From: Candidatus Neomicrothrix sp. UBA2974
GTDB lineage: Bacteria > Actinomycetota > Acidimicrobiia > Acidimicrobiales > MedAcidi-G1
Assembly: GCA_002348705.1 (NCBI GenBank)
Contig: DEAU01000031.1
Span: 1 to 23,791, forward strand
DNA length: 23,791 nt
Reading direction: 5' to 3'
Below, in pieces: positions 8,590-16,660 of the stretch. Numbering within the stretch: position 1 is the stretch's first letter; each line of letters begins with the position of its first letter. Made by a program: the position numbers and the translations under genes. The notes beneath the pieces were generated by a model. The model was not told where the DNA came from. It saw only the letters and a list, made by a program, of their open reading frames with translations, and ran no database searches.

Positions 8590-9387
8590 ATGCCGCTCTC
8601 CGCAGTCCTGCTAGTTCTTGTCTCCACCATTCTCCACGCCGGGTGGAACACCCGCCTGCACCGGGGAAGCGACCCGGAGGTAGTCATTGCGCTGGCCTAC
8701 CTCTTTGTCGGGTTTGTTCTGCTACCGACGGCCATCGCTGACCCGCCAAGCGAGGTCTTGGGTTGGCTTCTGGCCTCATCGGTTGCCCAGGGTCTCTACA
8801 TGGGTTTGCTTGGGTCGGCCTACCGGACGGGAAGTCTTGGGGTGGCTTACCCGATTTCGAGAGGTACAGCCCCACTTTTAGTAGGTCTCGGTGGGTGGCT
8901 GCTGCTAGATGAGACTCCTTCTGTTGCGACAGCGACTGGCCTAGTTGTGCTGGTGGTCGGTCTGCTTGCGGTAGCCGGGGTAGGTGCCCAGCGGAGTGAA
9001 CGCCGATCCGTGGTTTTGGCTGCGGTGACTGGTCTGTGCACGGTGGCCTACTCGCTGATTGACGCTCGCTCAGTCGATCTGACCGGAGCTCTCGGGTACC
9101 TGTCGGTAGTCATGGTTCTCAGTTCTGCGGGCGTCTTGGGGATTCGCCGACCCACGATGGCGAGGTTGCGGGCGGCAGCAGGCGAATCGGTGGTGATTGG
9201 CCTCGGGCAGGGCGGGGCGTATGCCTTGGTTCTTCTGGCTTTTCAGCGTGCCCAGGCTGGCCAGGTAGCTGGTTTACGCCAAGTTTCAGTATTGCTCGGC
9301 GTGCTTATCGCACGCGAGGCGCTCGGCCCACGCGCAGCATGGGGAGCTGTTCTGGTCACGGTGGGAGCGGGTCTGGTTGTGTGGTGA
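8590..9387 (+). CDS. EamA/DMT-superfamily membrane transporter
   Basis: Integral membrane protein, 265 aa, nearly all hydrophobic, with about nine to ten predicted helices and two EamA-like halves: the first ends near the GGWLLLDETPS segment, the second with LIAREALGPRAAWGAVLVTVGAGLVVW. The paired E-x2-P/E-A-L-G motif before each half's last helices is typical of drug/metabolite transporters. The ribosome site AGGGA (8579-8583) overlaps the pta stop, so translation is probably coupled. In this operon it may export or import an intermediate of aminotransferase/Pta metabolism; direction and substrate are unknown. Confidence 0.82.
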   Translation: MPLSAVLLVLVSTILHAGWNTRLHRGSDPEVVIALAYLFVGFVLLPTAIADPPSEVLGWLLASSVAQGLYMGLLGSAYRTGSLGVAYPISRGTAPLLVGLGGWLLLDETPSVATATGLVVLVVGLLAVAGVGAQRSERRSVVLAAVTGLCTVAYSLIDARSVDLTGALGYLSVVMVLSSAGVLGIRRPTMARLRAAAGESVVIGLGQGGAYALVLLAFQRAQAGQVAGLRQVSVLLGVLIAREALGPRAAWGAVLVTVGAGLVVW

Positions 9388-9457
9388 GTTCCACCTCTCA
9401 CTATGAGGGAACAGACACTAACTGGAACGTGAGAGTCTCTAACGCTAGGATCAGCCC

Positions 9458-10033
9458 GTGAATCGTCGGACATTGGACACCGAACAGGTCGTGGAGGCGG
9501 CGGCGACTTTGGCCGATGTCAACGGCCTTGACGCTGTCACGCTGACCCGGGTTGCCGAGAAACTCGGTGTACGCCAGCCTGCCCTCTATCGACATGTCGA
9601 CAGTTACGACGCACTGATTCGTGCTCTTGGATTGCGCGCTCGAGAGATTTTGGCTGCTCGGCTCAGTGAGGCTGCTGTCGGTTTGGCGGGTGATGACGCC
9701 GTGCGAGCCATGGGTCGGGCTTGGCGGGTCATGGTGCGCGACCACCCCGGCCTGTATGCAGCGACCGATCGTTACCCGTGTGCCGGCGACGCCGAATTGG
9801 ATGAAGCGGTCGGACGCGTCGTCCAGGTCCTTGGCCTGGCACTCGTTGCCTACGGCTTGGCCGACGACGACCGGGTCCACGCTGCTAGGTCCATGCGCAG
9901 TGCCTTCCATGGTTTTGCTCACTTGGAGTCAGGCGATGGCCATCCTCACCCGGTGGATCTCGATGAAAGCTTTGACCGTCTTGTTGACCTGCTTTGCGCC
10001 GGCATACACCAGATGGCCGGCGTTGCCGCTTAA
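9458..10033 (+). CDS. TetR/AcrR-family transcriptional regulator
   Basis: DNA-binding repressor-type protein, 191 aa. The N-terminal helix-turn-helix (about 24-48) reads LTRVAEKLGVRQPALYRHVDS, diagnostic for TetR. The C-terminal ligand domain includes the WRVMVRDHPGLYAAT segment seen in the WHG/TetR_C_33 type. GTG 9458 has AGGAT at 9447-9451. It follows the EamA gene by 70 bp on the same strand and precedes the ferredoxin-NrfD gene by 60 bp, so it could regulate either. The gap before it contains CTCTCAC (9395-9401) and GTGAGAG (9429-9435), a 7-bp inverted repeat that may be its operator. Confidence 0.88.
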   Translation: MNRRTLDTEQVVEAAATLADVNGLDAVTLTRVAEKLGVRQPALYRHVDSYDALIRALGLRAREILAARLSEAAVGLAGDDAVRAMGRAWRVMVRDHPGLYAATDRYPCAGDAELDEAVGRVVQVLGLALVAYGLADDDRVHAARSMRSAFHGFAHLESGDGHPHPVDLDESFDRLVDLLCAGIHQMAGVAA

Positions 10034-10093
10034 TCCTTACAGTCCCGGTTCGCTAGGTATGGCCCCGCCTGATCGCTTGCAGAGGAAGTGCTC

Positions 10094-11629
10094 TTGACTC
10101 GCCTCGGATTCGTCCTGGACTCCGGAAGTTGTATCGGATGTCACGCCTGCACCGTCGCCTGCAAGAGCGAACACGACGTGCCGCTTGGCGTGAACCGGAC
10201 TTGGTTGAAGTATGTGGAGACGGGATCGCATCCCGACACTCAAAGAGCCTTTTCGGTCATGCGGTGTAACCACTGTGACGACGCCCCGTGTATAACCATC
10301 TGCCCGACCTCCGCTCTGCATCGCACCGGCAATGGGGTGGTCGACTTTCAAGACGAGGATTGCATCGGTTGTAAAGCCTGTATGAACGCTTGTCCCTACG
10401 ATGCCATCTACATCAACCCTGAGACGAAGACTGCACATAAGTGCAACTTCTGCAACCACCGCCTCGAGGACGGGCTTGAACCGTCGTGCGTCATCGTCTG
10501 CCCGACTCAGGCCATCCGGGTCGGCGACCTCGATGACCCAGACAGCGAGATCGCCCACCTCCACGCCGACGGCGGCTTGGTCCGGTCCCCAGAGCAAAAC
10601 ACGCAGCCGAAGGTCATCTACACGGGCGCTACCGCTTCGTCACTCGACCCGCTGGCTTCGGCCATCGCCCCCGACGGGATGATCTGGGCCGATACCACCC
10701 CGGGCCACTCAACCGCCACGCCGGTGGCCCTGTCGGCTGCCCCCGACCGCACCGACGGTGAGGCCATGGCCCGCACCTCCTATACCACCCAACACCCACC
10801 GGTCTGGGGGGCGATGGTGTCGGGTTACTTGGTCACCAAGGCGATTGCCGCCGGGGTGATGCTGGTCGCCGCCTTGCTGGTGGCCCTCGGTCACGGCGAC
10901 CACCGCATGGTCGGCACCGTCCCGGCCATGGTGGCTGGGGCCTTTCTGGTTGCTACGGGCGCCCTACTGGTCGGTGACCTCAAGCAGCCGAAGAGATTCT
11001 GGTACATCATCACGAAGGGAAACCGCACCTCTTGGCTGGTCAAGGGATCGTATGTGTTGGGGGCTTTTGCCAGTTGCCTGGCCGCCTGGTGGCTCGCCGG
11101 CTTGGCCAACGCTGGCGGCGCCTTGCCGTGGCTGGCCTTGCCCACCGTGGGGCTGGCACTCGGAACTGCCGGGTACACGGCGTTCCTTTTCGAGCAGTGC
11201 GAGGGTCGCGACCTCTGGCAGCAGCCCATTCTGTTGCCGTTACTCCTGACCCAGGCCGTGGTAGCTGGCGGAGCCACCTACTCGGTTCTCGACCTCCTCT
11301 TTGACGTGCCTGGCACGGCCACCGTCCAGTGGACGTTGCTGGGCGGGTTGGTAACCAATGGCCTCCTCGTCTTTTTCGAAATGAGGGGTAGCCACTCCCG
11401 CCACGTGACTATGGCGCTAGCTGAGATGACCGACGGCATCGGGCGACGGTCGTTCCGCCAGTGGCGCCTTGACGGCCTCGTCATGCCCCTCGTCCTCGTC
11501 GTGGTGTCAATCGCCCTCGGCGCTGACGACCCACTTCTTCCTGCCGTGGCCGCGCCCTTTGTGCTCCACGGTTTATACGCCTATGAGGATGCCTACGTGC
11601 GAGCCGGCCAGACCGTGCCCCTCTCGTAG
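10094..11629 (+). CDS. Fused four-cluster ferredoxin and NrfD/PsrC-type membrane subunit
   Basis: Electron-transfer subunit joined to its membrane anchor, 511 aa. Residues 1-145 are a DmsB/NrfC-like ferredoxin with sixteen cysteines in four groups (13/16/19/23, 58/61/66/70, 90/93/96/100, 117/120/132/136), enough for four [4Fe-4S] clusters. A linker of about 90 residues leads to an NrfD-like domain with about eight hydrophobic helices from residue 243 on. No signal peptide is present. In DMSO, nitrite and polysulfide reductase families these two parts are usually separate proteins. TTG 10094 is preferred over GTG 10088 because the SD AGAGGA (10081-10086) is 7 nt away. The molybdoenzyme follows after 28 bp. 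It should carry electrons between quinone and that enzyme; direction is unknown. Confidence 0.87.
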   Translation: MTRLGFVLDSGSCIGCHACTVACKSEHDVPLGVNRTWLKYVETGSHPDTQRAFSVMRCNHCDDAPCITICPTSALHRTGNGVVDFQDEDCIGCKACMNACPYDAIYINPETKTAHKCNFCNHRLEDGLEPSCVIVCPTQAIRVGDLDDPDSEIAHLHADGGLVRSPEQNTQPKVIYTGATASSLDPLASAIAPDGMIWADTTPGHSTATPVALSAAPDRTDGEAMARTSYTTQHPPVWGAMVSGYLVTKAIAAGVMLVAALLVALGHGDHRMVGTVPAMVAGAFLVATGALLVGDLKQPKRFWYIITKGNRTSWLVKGSYVLGAFASCLAAWWLAGLANAGGALPWLALPTVGLALGTAGYTAFLFEQCEGRDLWQQPILLPLLLTQAVVAGGATYSVLDLLFDVPGTATVQWTLLGGLVTNGLLVFFEMRGSHSRHVTMALAEMTDGIGRRSFRQWRLDGLVMPLVLVVVSIALGADDPLLPAVAAPFVLHGLYAYEDAYVRAGQTVPLS

Positions 11630-11657
11630 ATCTCCTCGACGATCCCCCGGTAACCCG

Positions 11658-14483
11658 ATGACTAACACGCTGTCCAGCTATCCACCCGAAGAGACCTGGG
11701 ACCATGTTGAATCCCTTGACCCGGCCGCCTGGCCGAAGAAGGTTCGTCGCGCCCACCGCCTGGTGCCGACCACGTGCTTTAACTGCGAGGCCAACTGTGG
11801 CCTCCTTGCATGGGTCGACAAGAACACCGGGAAAATCACCAAGTTCGAGGGCAACCCGGTGCACCCGGCAAGCCGGGGCCGCAACTGCGCCAAGGGCCCG
11901 GCCACCATCAACCAGGTAGAGGACCCCGAACGGATCCTCTGGCCCATGAAGCGGGTTGGCGAGCGCGGCGAGGGCCTATGGGAGCGCATCACCTGGGAGC
12001 AGGCCCTCGACCAGATCGGCAGTCGCATTGGTACCGCCTTCCGTGAGGACCGTCACCACGAGGTCATGTACCACGTGGGACGGATGGGCGACGACAGCTA
12101 CATGGAACGGGTGCTCCACAGTTGGGGAATCGACGGCCACAACAGTCACACCAATATTTGTTCCAGCGGTGCCCGGGTGGGCTACGCCTCTTGGATGGGT
12201 TTCGATCGCCCGTCGGCCGACTTTGCCAACGCCGAGGTCATCTTTCTCATCTCGTCACATCTCGAGGCCGGGCACTACTTCAACCCGCACGCCCAGCGGA
12301 TAATCGAGGGTCAGAAGAACGGCGCCACCGTCGTGTGTGTCGACCCGCGCCTGTCCAACACCGCAGCCAAGGCCGATTACTGGTTGTCGCCGTGGCCGGG
12401 CACCGAGGCGTTCCTTCTACTCGCCATCGCTCGTCTCCTGCTGGAGGCAGAGACTTGGGACGCCACGTTCTTCGAGCGGTGGGTCAACTGGGAGACTTTT
12501 CTTCGGGAGACGCGCCCCGACCTGGACTGTACTTTCGCCAACGTGCGGCAGGCGCTCATTGACCAGTACGTGGAGTACACGCCGGCCGAGGCAGCCCGAA
12601 TATGCGGCGTTGAGGAGTCGACCATCCGCGAGGTGGCAGCGGTCATCGGCCGTGGCCTCGGGAAGTTCGCCTCGCACACGTGGCGGGCTTCGTCGGCCGG
12701 GAACGAAGGCGGTTGGATGGTGTCACGCTGCCTCCAGTTCCTCAACGTGCTGACTGGCTCAGTCGGCACGGAGGGTGGTACCAACGCCAATGGATGGAAC
12801 AAGTTCATCCCAATTACACCCATCCACCCTGAACCACAGGCTCGGTGGAACGAGCTGCAGTGGCCAATCGAGTACCCGCTCACTCACCACGAGTTGTCGA
12901 TCCTTCTTCCCCACTTCCTGAAGGCCGGTCGGGGTCGCATCGACACCTACTTCACCCGCGTCTACAACCCACTGTGGACCAACCCCGACGGCTTCACTTG
13001 GATGGAGGTGTTGCGTGATCCGGAGCTGATCGGCTGCCACGTTGCGCTGACGCCCACCTGGAACGAGTCGGCTTGGTTTGCCGACTACGTGCTACCCATG
13101 GGTATCGCCTCGGAGCGCCACGACGTGGCCAGTTTCGAGACCCACAACGGCCGGTGGATCGGCTTTCGCCAACCGGTGGCTCGCCGTCACCACGAGTTGG
13201 ACGGCGAGACGTTCGACCGCACGTACGAGGCCAATCCCGGAGAGGTGTGGGAGGAGCAGGAATTCTGGATCGATTTGTCGTGGCGGATTGACCCTGACGG
13301 ATCGTTGGGCATCCGCTCGCAATTCGAGAGTCAAGATGAGCCAGGCACCCCGTTGACCTTGGACGAGTACTACACGATGCTTTTCGGGGGCTCGGTTCCC
13401 GGGCTACCGGAGGCCGCCGAGGCCGTCGGCCTCACCCCGCTGGAGTACATGAGGCGCAAGGGTTCCTTCTCACTGCCCGGCGATCAGTACCGGGTATACG
13501 AGCGGGACGTGCCCGCAAGCGACCTAGCCGGGGCCGAGCGCGACGCTGGTGGCGTTTGGCGCCGACCGGGTACCGCCGGCTCGCACACGTCGTTGGAGGA
13601 CATCCGAGGGCACATGCCTTTCATCGGCGACGGCTCGCCGGCGATTGATTTGGACGGACAGGCCAAGTTCGGGTTTCCCACGCCGTCCAAGAAGCTGGAG
13701 TTCTTCTCGGAGACGCTGCGCGACTGGGGTTGGCCCGAGTACTCGATGCCGGCCTTCATCAGGAGCCAGGTCCACTGGGAGGACCTAGACATGTTGGCCG
13801 GCGAGCGGATCCTTGTGCCCACCTTCCGCATTCCGACCCTGATCCACACTCGGTCATCCAACAGCCAGTGGCTGAACGAGATCAGCCATCGCCACCCGCT
13901 GTGGCTCCACCCGTCGGATGCCGAGAAGTTGGGCATCGAAGAAGAAGGCCTGGTGCGGATCACCACCCGGACCGGTCACTTCGTGATTCACGCCTGGCGG
14001 ACCGAGGGCATCCGGCCAGGCGTGGTGGCGGCCAGCCATCACATGGGTCGGTGGCGCCTCGAGGATGATGCTGCCCGGTCTTGGGGGGCAGGCAAAGCCT
14101 CGATCGAGCGAGACGACGACGGTCGCTGGCGCCTGCGGCGAGAGCGCGGCCACGTGCCCTACGAGAGCGCGGAGCCTGACACTGGGCTGATCTGGTGGAC
14201 CGACACCGGCGTGCACCAGAACCTGACCTTCCCGGTCCAGCCCGACCCGATCAGCGGTATGCACTGCTGGCTGCAGCGGGTCACCGTGGCCCCGGCCGAG
14301 CTAGGTGACGCCTACGGCGACGTGGTGGTCGATACAGCAGCCTCGCACCGGATCTTCGAGGAGTGGTTGGCTAAGACCCGGCCTGGCCCCGGCCCGGGGA
14401 ACTTGCGGCGGCCGCTGTGGTTCGCCCGCCCGGTCAAGCCCGCTGCCACGGCCTACCGGTACTCGTCCTCGGAATCGGCCTAG
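11658..14483 (+). CDS. Molybdopterin (bis-MGD) oxidoreductase, PsrA/PhsA/formate dehydrogenase-like catalytic subunit
   Basis: Catalytic subunit of the DMSO reductase superfamily, 941 aa. The N-terminus has a [4Fe-4S] site C40-x2-C43-x3-C47 with C77 in the RGRNCAKG segment. The Mo-cofactor domain follows (DPERILWPMKR, WERITWEQALDQIG) with Cys168 in NICSSG as the candidate Mo ligand. The C-terminal cofactor-binding domain begins near GERILVPTFR and includes SNSQWLNEISHRHPLW and HPSDAEKLGI. No twin-arginine signal precedes the cluster, suggesting a cytoplasmic active site. ATG 11658 was chosen because the upstream extension to 11469 overlaps the NrfD gene in another frame. Its partner is the fused ferredoxin-NrfD gene. 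The substrate (sulfur compound, formate or other) cannot be assigned. Confidence 0.88.
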   Translation: MTNTLSSYPPEETWDHVESLDPAAWPKKVRRAHRLVPTTCFNCEANCGLLAWVDKNTGKITKFEGNPVHPASRGRNCAKGPATINQVEDPERILWPMKRVGERGEGLWERITWEQALDQIGSRIGTAFREDRHHEVMYHVGRMGDDSYMERVLHSWGIDGHNSHTNICSSGARVGYASWMGFDRPSADFANAEVIFLISSHLEAGHYFNPHAQRIIEGQKNGATVVCVDPRLSNTAAKADYWLSPWPGTEAFLLLAIARLLLEAETWDATFFERWVNWETFLRETRPDLDCTFANVRQALIDQYVEYTPAEAARICGVEESTIREVAAVIGRGLGKFASHTWRASSAGNEGGWMVSRCLQFLNVLTGSVGTEGGTNANGWNKFIPITPIHPEPQARWNELQWPIEYPLTHHELSILLPHFLKAGRGRIDTYFTRVYNPLWTNPDGFTWMEVLRDPELIGCHVALTPTWNESAWFADYVLPMGIASERHDVASFETHNGRWIGFRQPVARRHHELDGETFDRTYEANPGEVWEEQEFWIDLSWRIDPDGSLGIRSQFESQDEPGTPLTLDEYYTMLFGGSVPGLPEAAEAVGLTPLEYMRRKGSFSLPGDQYRVYERDVPASDLAGAERDAGGVWRRPGTAGSHTSLEDIRGHMPFIGDGSPAIDLDGQAKFGFPTPSKKLEFFSETLRDWGWPEYSMPAFIRSQVHWEDLDMLAGERILVPTFRIPTLIHTRSSNSQWLNEISHRHPLWLHPSDAEKLGIEEEGLVRITTRTGHFVIHAWRTEGIRPGVVAASHHMGRWRLEDDAARSWGAGKASIERDDDGRWRLRRERGHVPYESAEPDTGLIWWTDTGVHQNLTFPVQPDPISGMHCWLQRVTVAPAELGDAYGDVVVDTAASHRIFEEWLAKTRPGPGPGNLRRPLWFARPVKPAATAYRYSSSESA

Positions 14484-15154
14484 AGATAGGCATTTGCGGA
14501 CAGGTCAGCGGGCACCACCGAATCGACCACTGCCCGCAAGGTCGCCTCGAACACCGCTGGCAGTTCGGCGGGCTCGGTGAGGGCCTCGCGTGTTGCCGGA
14601 TCCAGATCGGAAGCTCCGTCGTCGTCTACGAGGACAGTGGTGCGCTGGAGCGCCTCGGGCGTGAGGTCGGCGCGCAGCGCAGCAACGATGAAACCGCCGA
14701 CGCAGGCGGTGATGGCCCGCATGGCGTCGCGAGCAGCGGCACCGATCACTCCGGTGGCTTCCAACTCGCGAGCCATGGTCAACTCCAGGCGGCGAGCATG
14801 CAGCGTTGATGCGCCGTGTTCGGCGGCTAGGCGAGTGACCTCTCGGTGTTCGAGTGATGTCCGCCAGATGAGTCGGGCCACATCGAGCACCCGTTCGCGG
14901 GCGGTGTCGCCAGCGACCGGGGTGCGGCCCACTCGCTCGCCGTGGCGCCGGACCACAGCGGTAACCAGTTCGTCGCGGTTACCGATGTGCCAATAGATGG
15001 TTGTAGTGGCCACGCCCAGTTCGGTGGCTAGACGACGCATGGTCAATGCCTCGGCACCTTCAGCCTCCACGAGTGCCAAAGCGCGGTCGAGAATCTCGTC
15101 GGCTTCTATTCCGGCACGTCGGCCCGTCCCGTTGGCTCCGTTCCCGCTAGCCAT
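14480..15154 (-). CDS. TetR-family transcriptional regulator (TetR_C-like)
   Basis: Repressor-type regulator, 224 aa. The helix-turn-helix is in residues about 30-60, with the ALTMRRLATELGVATTTIYWHIG segment characteristic of the TetR group; the rest is a helical ligand-binding domain. The start has a good ribosome site AAGGAAAG (15161-15168, minus strand). Its stop TAG overlaps the molybdoenzyme stop on the other strand at the palindrome CTAG. It diverges from the amidohydrolase operon, which it most likely controls; the molybdoenzyme, convergent to it, is a less likely target. Confidence 0.9.
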   Translation of the reverse strand: MASGNGANGTGRRAGIEADEILDRALALVEAEGAEALTMRRLATELGVATTTIYWHIGNRDELVTAVVRRHGERVGRTPVAGDTARERVLDVARLIWRTSLEHREVTRLAAEHGASTLHARRLELTMARELEATGVIGAAARDAMRAITACVGGFIVAALRADLTPEALQRTTVLVDDDGASDLDPATREALTEPAELPAVFEATLRAVVDSVVPADLSANAYL

Positions 15155-15335
15155 TTTCGTCTTTCCTTCGCATTGCTCGTCTTCGGGTTACTGGAATCTG
15201 GTTACCCGGCGTCGGTCTTTCTGGTTTGCCATCGGGCAAATTCTCTGCGACAGTGTACAAGAATTAATGTAACGGTGTTCAAGAGCTTCCCGGCTGGGGA
15301 CCGCTCGGACCCGCCGAGCGAGGGAGCCATCTGTC
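15155..15335. promoter_or_regulatory. Divergent TetR-amidohydrolase intergenic region with two direct repeats
   Basis: This 181-bp gap serves two divergent genes. CAGTGTACAAG (15251-15261) and CGGTGTTCAAG (15273-15283) match at 9 of 11 bases and start 22 bp apart, two helical turns, around an AT-rich stretch. They are a candidate operator for the adjacent TetR protein. The plus-strand SD AGGGAG is at 15321-15326. No promoter hexamers are convincing. Confidence 0.45.
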
Positions 15336-16616
15336 ATGGAGCGAGAGGTCAGCACTGGGAACGAGCCGTACATCATTGTCTCGTCCGACACCCACGCCGG
15401 CCTGCAGTGCGAGCAGTACCGCGAATACCTCGATCCAGTCCTGCACGCCGAGTTCGACGAGTACGTGGCCGAACGTCACGAGCACCGACGCATCTCTGAG
15501 GAGCTCAACGGCGAGTTCGTCAAGCAGTGGGAGAGCGAGAATGAGTGGGGTCTGAAGGGCGCCTATGACCCGGAGGTCCGTGATCCCGTGCTGGACGCCG
15601 ACGGCGTGGCCGGCGAGATCATCTTCGCCGACGGCGACGCCGTTACCGGCCAGGAGTCCCCACCCTTCGGCGCCGGCTTGGCCGCCGGACAGATCACCGA
15701 TGCCCGTCAGGCCTTCGGCGGCGCTCGCGCCCACAACCGCTGGCTGGAGGAGTTCTGCGCCACCGACCCGGTACGTCGGGCGGGTGTGGCGCTCGTGCCT
15801 GTGGTCCACGACGTTGACGAGGCCGTCAAGGAGGTTGAGGCCCTAGCCGGTAAGCCTGGTATCCGGGGTGTGATGGTTCCCACCTTGTGGCATGACCACC
15901 CGCCCTACGGCTCCGACCACTACGACCGGTTCTGGGCCGCGTGCGCTGATGCAGGCTTGGTCGTCCACACCCACTCTGGGGAGGCCGACTTCGAGGCCTA
16001 CGGCGAGAACGTTGCCATGTATATCTCCGAGGTCCCGTTCTGGACCCACCGAATCCTTTGGCAACTCCTGTTCTCGGGCAAGTTCGACAAGTACCCGAAC
16101 TTGAGGTACGCAGTCGTGGAGTGCGGCTCGTTCTGGGTGGGCGACCTGCTATGGAAGGCCGACGTGAACTTCGGAGCCAGCTTCAAGGTCAAGAAGATGG
16201 GTTCCCGGATGAAGGGTCTCATCTCCCGGTTGCCATCGGAGTACTTCGGCGACAACGTCTTCATCGGCGCCTCGACCATGTCGCGCGAGGAGGTGCGACG
16301 ACGTCACGTCAACGGCATTGACGCCCTCATGTGGGGCACCGACTATCCGCACCCCGAGGGATCGTGGCCCAATACCCGGTCTCGCCTCAAGAACGATTTC
16401 CAGGACGCCACCGTCGAAGACACCCGACGTCTCCTCGGCCTCAACGCGGTGGACTGCTACGGCCTCGACGAGTCCGGCCTACAGGCGGTCGCCGATCGAA
16501 TCGGTCCCACCCCGGAAGACTTGGGCCAGTCGCTGGACGCCCGCACACCGCCCGACGCCATGCGAACGGCCCGCTGGTGGCTGGATGAGTATGGCTGCAA
16601 GATGCAGTACGCCTGA
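15336..16616 (+). CDS. Amidohydrolase_2-family metal-dependent hydrolase
   Basis: TIM-barrel hydrolase or decarboxylase of the Amidohydrolase_2 (ACMSD-like) group, 426 aa. Likely metal or active-site residues seen: Asp18 and His20 in SSDTHAG, the pair His211/His213 in VHTHSGE, and Asp336 in GTDYPHPEGS. The N-terminal motif has one histidine instead of the usual HxH, a variant common in this subgroup. No signal peptide. ATG 15336 has AGGGAG 9 nt upstream. It is the first gene of an operon with a second amidohydrolase and an SDR, controlled probably by the divergent TetR. The substrate is unknown; ring-cleavage or lactone hydrolysis fits the company but is not shown. Confidence 0.85.
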   Translation: MEREVSTGNEPYIIVSSDTHAGLQCEQYREYLDPVLHAEFDEYVAERHEHRRISEELNGEFVKQWESENEWGLKGAYDPEVRDPVLDADGVAGEIIFADGDAVTGQESPPFGAGLAAGQITDARQAFGGARAHNRWLEEFCATDPVRRAGVALVPVVHDVDEAVKEVEALAGKPGIRGVMVPTLWHDHPPYGSDHYDRFWAACADAGLVVHTHSGEADFEAYGENVAMYISEVPFWTHRILWQLLFSGKFDKYPNLRYAVVECGSFWVGDLLWKADVNFGASFKVKKMGSRMKGLISRLPSEYFGDNVFIGASTMSREEVRRRHVNGIDALMWGTDYPHPEGSWPNTRSRLKNDFQDATVEDTRRLLGLNAVDCYGLDESGLQAVADRIGPTPEDLGQSLDARTPPDAMRTARWWLDEYGCKMQYA

Positions 16617-16660
16617 ACAGGAGCAGGACAAGGAACGCGAAAGGGAAGGAACTACGAGTG

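Noticed and set aside
11469..11657. N-terminal extension of the molybdoenzyme
   Set aside because: This part overlaps the NrfD gene in a different frame and is Ser/Pro/Arg-rich; the family N-terminus begins soon after ATG 11658.
12159..12161. A selenocysteine at the molybdenum ligand of the oxidoreductase
   Set aside because: The candidate ligand codon is TGT (Cys168), and the gene has no internal TGA.
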